Shown: positions 5,716 to 8,285 of the stretch, in pieces | Position numbering within the stretch: the stretch's first letter is position 1 | Layout of the letters: every line of letters begins with the position of its first letter | The notes under the pieces: generated by a model | The model's database searches: none | What the model was told of the DNA's origin: nothing | Seen by the model: the letters and a program-made list of their open reading frames with translations, nothing else | Position numbers and translations under genes: made by a program | Assembly (NCBI GenBank): GCA_031283515.1 | Contig: JAITBS010000459.1 | Location: forward strand, 1-8,285 | Source of the DNA: Planctomycetaceae bacterium | Lineage (GTDB): Bacteria; Planctomycetota; Planctomycetia; Pirellulales; Thermoguttaceae | Direction: 5' to 3' | DNA length: 8,285 nt

Positions 5716-7008
5716 TTACAATATTTTTTTACCGGCAAATTTCAGAAATTGAATCCAATCAAATTCGAGAATATCGTGTTTACCTTCGCGCCGATGATAA
5801 CCGATGTAATCACCGACGGATTGGTTGACGGGCGGCATTTCAGTTACGTTACCGAACCCGTTGGTTCCGAGCAAACGATAAACCGGATCGGCGTAAAATC
5901 CCGAAAGAAATTCACCTTTCGGGTCTGCCCAAAGGTCTTCCGAAGCACTGGCAATATAAACGGGACGCGGAGCAATAAGTGCAACGAGTTCATGTTGATC
6001 GATTGGGAGCGAATTGACATCGAGATTATATTTCTTGAAATTATCGCAAAACCAATAAGGAATAGCCGCATTGATCCGGTGCACTGTTTCACCAAATTCA
6101 CGCCGTGACAACGCTGCACCGCCGCAACCGGAATCATTGGAAACAACAACTGCAAAACGCGGATCAATTGCTCCTGCCCAAAGTGCGGTTTTACCGAGCC
6201 GTGAATGTCCAACGACGCAAGCCTTTTTCGGATCGACATTAAGTTTATCCTGAAATTCAGTAACAGCATCCAACATTTTTCCGAGTCCCCATGCCCATGT
6301 TGAGACGGCGTTCCCGTCGTTGGGTTGTAGTGTCCTGCCGTCCTGATAAATTAACTGTCGAACACCGTGTTTGATACCGCCGTTAAAATCCGGTTCGATT
6401 TCACCGTAATAAACGGTTCCGACAGCGAAACCGTGAGCGGCAATTGTTTCGAGGGGCCAACGCCGTGATTGTTTACCGCGTTCTTCCTCTTTACCCGGAA
6501 CTTGTTTACCATTCCCGCGATCCCAAACAATTTTAGTAATTCGGATTTCCGGATCGGCGTTTATGGTGTGATTTCCCATGAAATTCAAACCGAGAAAAAT
6601 AGGGAATTTTTCATTACTATTTTTCTTTACTGGGGTATAAATTAGAAAATCGGCTTTGGGATCATCTTGTTTTGGGTTTTCGCCTTTGAAAAAGACGAGT
6701 TGTAACTGATACCGAATTGCTTTACCGTTGAAAACCGGAGCTGATTCAAATAGTTCGGCTTTCATTTTGATTTCGTTGAGTGTTGGTTTTCCGTACATAT
6801 TTTCTTCAAAAAGTTTCAGTAATTCGGGACGCCGTTGTTCTGTCCATATTTTGGCGGAGTCAACCTTTTGACCGTCAGTCAACACCAATGGGTCTGGCAA
6901 CACGAATTGTGGAACATTTGCCTCATCATAATTTGTCGGTGCAATCTTTTCTGCGGCAAAAAGAACTGTTGAAAACACAACACAAATCAAAAACAATGCT
7001 TGTTTCAT
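5716..7008 (-). CDS. Secreted glucuronoyl esterase-like protein, carbohydrate esterase family 15
   Basis: A 430-residue alpha/beta-hydrolase with an N-terminal signal peptide (MKQALFLICVVFSTVLFAA). CE15 features are the nucleophile elbow VVGHSRLGKTALWAGA at 265-280 with catalytic Ser269, the following block SNDSGCGGAALSRREFGE at 290-307, WFCDNF near 319-324, APRPVYIASASEDLWADP at 346-363, and REGKHDI with probable catalytic His411. CE15 enzymes cleave the ester between 4-O-methylglucuronic acid on xylan and lignin alcohols, helping to separate the two polymers. Length fits a single-domain bacterial member. In some bacterial CE15 proteins a Glu occupies the position held here by Cys295. If so, Glu357 or Asp358 in SEDLW would be the triad acid, which is inference. 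The start is supported by GGAG eight bases upstream. It lies 113 bases below the DUF1559 gene and may be cotranscribed with it. No other xylan-degrading gene is visible. Confidence 0.92.
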   Translation of the reverse strand: MKQALFLICVVFSTVLFAAEKIAPTNYDEANVPQFVLPDPLVLTDGQKVDSAKIWTEQRRPELLKLFEENMYGKPTLNEIKMKAELFESAPVFNGKAIRYQLQLVFFKGENPKQDDPKADFLIYTPVKKNSNEKFPIFLGLNFMGNHTINADPEIRITKIVWDRGNGKQVPGKEEERGKQSRRWPLETIAAHGFAVGTVYYGEIEPDFNGGIKHGVRQLIYQDGRTLQPNDGNAVSTWAWGLGKMLDAVTEFQDKLNVDPKKACVVGHSRLGKTALWAGAIDPRFAVVVSNDSGCGGAALSRREFGETVHRINAAIPYWFCDNFKKYNLDVNSLPIDQHELVALIAPRPVYIASASEDLWADPKGEFLSGFYADPVYRLLGTNGFGNVTEMPPVNQSVGDYIGYHRREGKHDILEFDWIQFLKFAGKKIL

Positions 7009-7016
7009 AAATTGTT

Positions 7017-7020
7017 CTCC
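7017..7020 (-). promoter_or_regulatory. Ribosome binding site of the CE15 gene
   Basis: GGAG on the minus strand with an 8-base spacer (AACAATTT) before ATG 7008. It supports the annotated start. Confidence 0.75.
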
Positions 7021-7044
7021 AAAAGATTAAAAGGGTTATCGTAT

Positions 7045-7099
7045 CGCCTTGCGGTGTTAAAACATCAAAATGTTTGACGATTTAACATTCCGCAAGACG
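7045..7099 (-). other. Long interrupted hairpin between DUF1559 and CE15 genes
   Basis: On the minus strand CGTCTTGCGG (7099-7090) pairs with CCGCAAGGCG (7054-7045), ten pairs with one G-U. After a small internal loop GTTAAA (7086-7081) pairs with TTTAAC (7061-7056), and a small TCAAA/TTTGA stem can cap it. No T-tract follows on either strand, so it is not a standard intrinsic terminator. It may be a factor-assisted terminator, an RNA-processing or stability hairpin, or a protein-binding site. Confidence 0.65.
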
Positions 7100-7121
7100 A
7101 AACAAAATATGAGAGCTTACT

Positions 7122-8252
7122 TTACTCTGGTAATTGTACTGTAACACCATCGCTGGTGTGTGTCAATCGGGGCAGGATATTCGGATTCATCGTTTTTGGA
7201 AAACCATGTACCGAACCATCTCCGAAAAGGATATTAAACGATCCGGGATGCGCACTACCAAGAGTTGATGATGTACCGTTGTAGGGCCAGGCAAACGCAG
7301 TGGTCAATGGTTCTGTGCTGTCTCCACGAGCAACCGGTCTTCCGCCAAACGCGGAACCTTGACTATTAGTCGGAACAACCCAAGAATGAGCGGCTTTGTC
7401 GGCTCGCATTTTATTGGCGTCATCACTTTCGGCAGCCATAGAGAGATAAGAACAATCAAATAAACTTTGTTCCGGATCGGTAGCCGAAGTGAAACTACAT
7501 TTTTTGAAACTGATAGTGGGAATATGTTTTTCTGAAACGATGATCTGATTGGATGATCCGTCTTGCCACCAAGCCATAGTATCGCGTGGGTTCCAACTGG
7601 TTACCCGATTACTTTCAACCGTAGCCTCCGCCACGCGAAAAGGACCACTATGTCTATTAACACGACTCGTGAACCATATATCATCCAATAATCGATAATC
7701 CGAAACATTTTTATAAGCCAAAATGGCATAATCTGTTTGCGGACCGGGATTTCCGTTTTTATGAGTCTCATCGTTGTAATGCGGACCGCCGCCTCGCCGT
7801 GTCGGACAACGATAAAAAGAAACGGAACCAAATCCTTTTCTTTCCTCATCCTTAAGAACAGTTCGCCACCATGTTGCATCCAAATAGCGGTCAATTCCGC
7901 TATTGGCAGTACTGGAACTTCCTTCGATACATTTGTCGTAAAGGCTTTGCTGTTCGACAAATGGGTAAAGTGTTCCCCAAAAGGACATTCGTCCCATCTT
8001 GTTTCTGTCACTGGTGTTGTACCCTTGATTAACTTCCATCCAGATGGTAACCGGAGGTAAACCATTGAGTGTTTCGTGAAAGTTGTGAACGGCAATACCG
8101 ACTTGTTTGAGATGGTTGGTACACTGTGAACGTCTTGCGGCTTCTCTTGCTGCTTGAACGGCCGGCAACAGTAACGCAATTAACACGCCGATAATCGCAA
8201 TCACCACAAGTAATTCGACTAACGTAAATCCGCGAAAAAATCTGATTTTCAT
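7122..8252 (-). CDS. DUF1559 protein with type IV prepilin-like N-terminus
   Basis: A 376-residue protein of the planctomycete-expanded DUF1559 (SBP_bac_10) family. The N-terminus MKIRFFRG is followed by FTLVELLVVIAIIG: a prepilin peptidase site between Gly8 and Phe9, Glu13 at mature position 5, and one long hydrophobic helix to about residue 30. The conserved stretch AVQAAREAARRSQCTNHLKQ (31-50) follows. Near the C-terminus is the family signature AHPGSFNILFGDGSVHGF (334-351), the form usually written H-P-G-G-x-x-x-x-F-x-D-G-S-V. The protein is expected to be processed and held at the cell envelope as a pseudopilin-like molecule; its biochemical role is unknown for the whole family. The gene is complete with an AAGGAG site upstream. 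Genomes of this group carry many paralogues, so the CE15 neighbour may not indicate shared function. Confidence 0.95.
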   Translation of the reverse strand: MKIRFFRGFTLVELLVVIAIIGVLIALLLPAVQAAREAARRSQCTNHLKQVGIAVHNFHETLNGLPPVTIWMEVNQGYNTSDRNKMGRMSFWGTLYPFVEQQSLYDKCIEGSSSTANSGIDRYLDATWWRTVLKDEERKGFGSVSFYRCPTRRGGGPHYNDETHKNGNPGPQTDYAILAYKNVSDYRLLDDIWFTSRVNRHSGPFRVAEATVESNRVTSWNPRDTMAWWQDGSSNQIIVSEKHIPTISFKKCSFTSATDPEQSLFDCSYLSMAAESDDANKMRADKAAHSWVVPTNSQGSAFGGRPVARGDSTEPLTTAFAWPYNGTSSTLGSAHPGSFNILFGDGSVHGFPKTMNPNILPRLTHTSDGVTVQLPE

Positions 8253-8259
8253 CTTAATT

Positions 8260-8265
8260 CTCCTT
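8260..8265 (-). promoter_or_regulatory. Ribosome binding site of the DUF1559 gene
   Basis: AAGGAG on the minus strand, seven bases (AATTAAG) before ATG 8252. It confirms that start. The remaining 20 bases to the window edge show no further feature. Confidence 0.85.
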
Positions 8266-8285
8266 AAAATAAAGATGTATTGAAA

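Noticed and set aside
5635..6108. A 157-codon plus-strand reading frame overlapping the end of the CE15 gene
   Set aside because: It lies mostly antisense to a well-supported esterase gene and contains no recognisable domain or signal; it is a shadow frame.
7601..8179. A 192-codon minus-strand frame inside the DUF1559 gene
   Set aside because: It is an alternative frame of the same strand; the DUF1559 frame has clear family motifs from end to end.

Overview
The window looks like chromosomal DNA from a relatively AT-rich member of the Planctomycetota. The clearest lineage marker is a DUF1559 protein with a type IV prepilin-like N-terminus, a family greatly expanded in planctomycetes. An outer-membrane BBP2 (OmpL-like) porin and a glucuronoyl esterase-type carbohydrate esterase (CE15) fit the same lineage and a plant-polysaccharide-rich habitat. 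The habitat and any finer taxonomy are inference.

All six recognised genes lie on the minus strand, so the window reads from right to left. From the right: a DUF1559 prepilin-like protein (8252-7122), a secreted CE15 esterase (7008-5716), and a 720-base non-coding stretch (5715-4996). That stretch holds a nested inverted-repeat element, a 10-base phased A/T-tract repeat and a strong intrinsic terminator just before the next gene. Then come a BBP2 porin (4995-3646), a convincing terminator/promoter switch point (3586-3632), an ABC-3 family metal-type permease (3538-2684), a Wzt-like polysaccharide-export ATPase (2625-1318), and a condensation/WS-DGAT-like acyltransferase that runs off the left edge (1214 to 1).

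The three envelope or secreted proteins (DUF1559, CE15, porin) each have a clear GGAG ribosome binding site 7-8 bases from the start. The three genes on the left have none. The left-hand set probably forms one transcription unit starting at a sigma70-like promoter at 3614-3586, with gaps of 58 and 103 bases. Its content is a mixture: the permease belongs to the zinc/manganese-type family, while the ATPase belongs to the O-antigen/teichoic-acid export family. They should not be assumed to form one transporter.

No RNA gene, CRISPR array, integrase or transposase is visible. I see no clearly new multi-gene system. The parts most worth a second look are the unusual regulatory and repeat DNA between the CE15 and porin genes, and the partial acyltransferase next to a Wzt-type ATPase.
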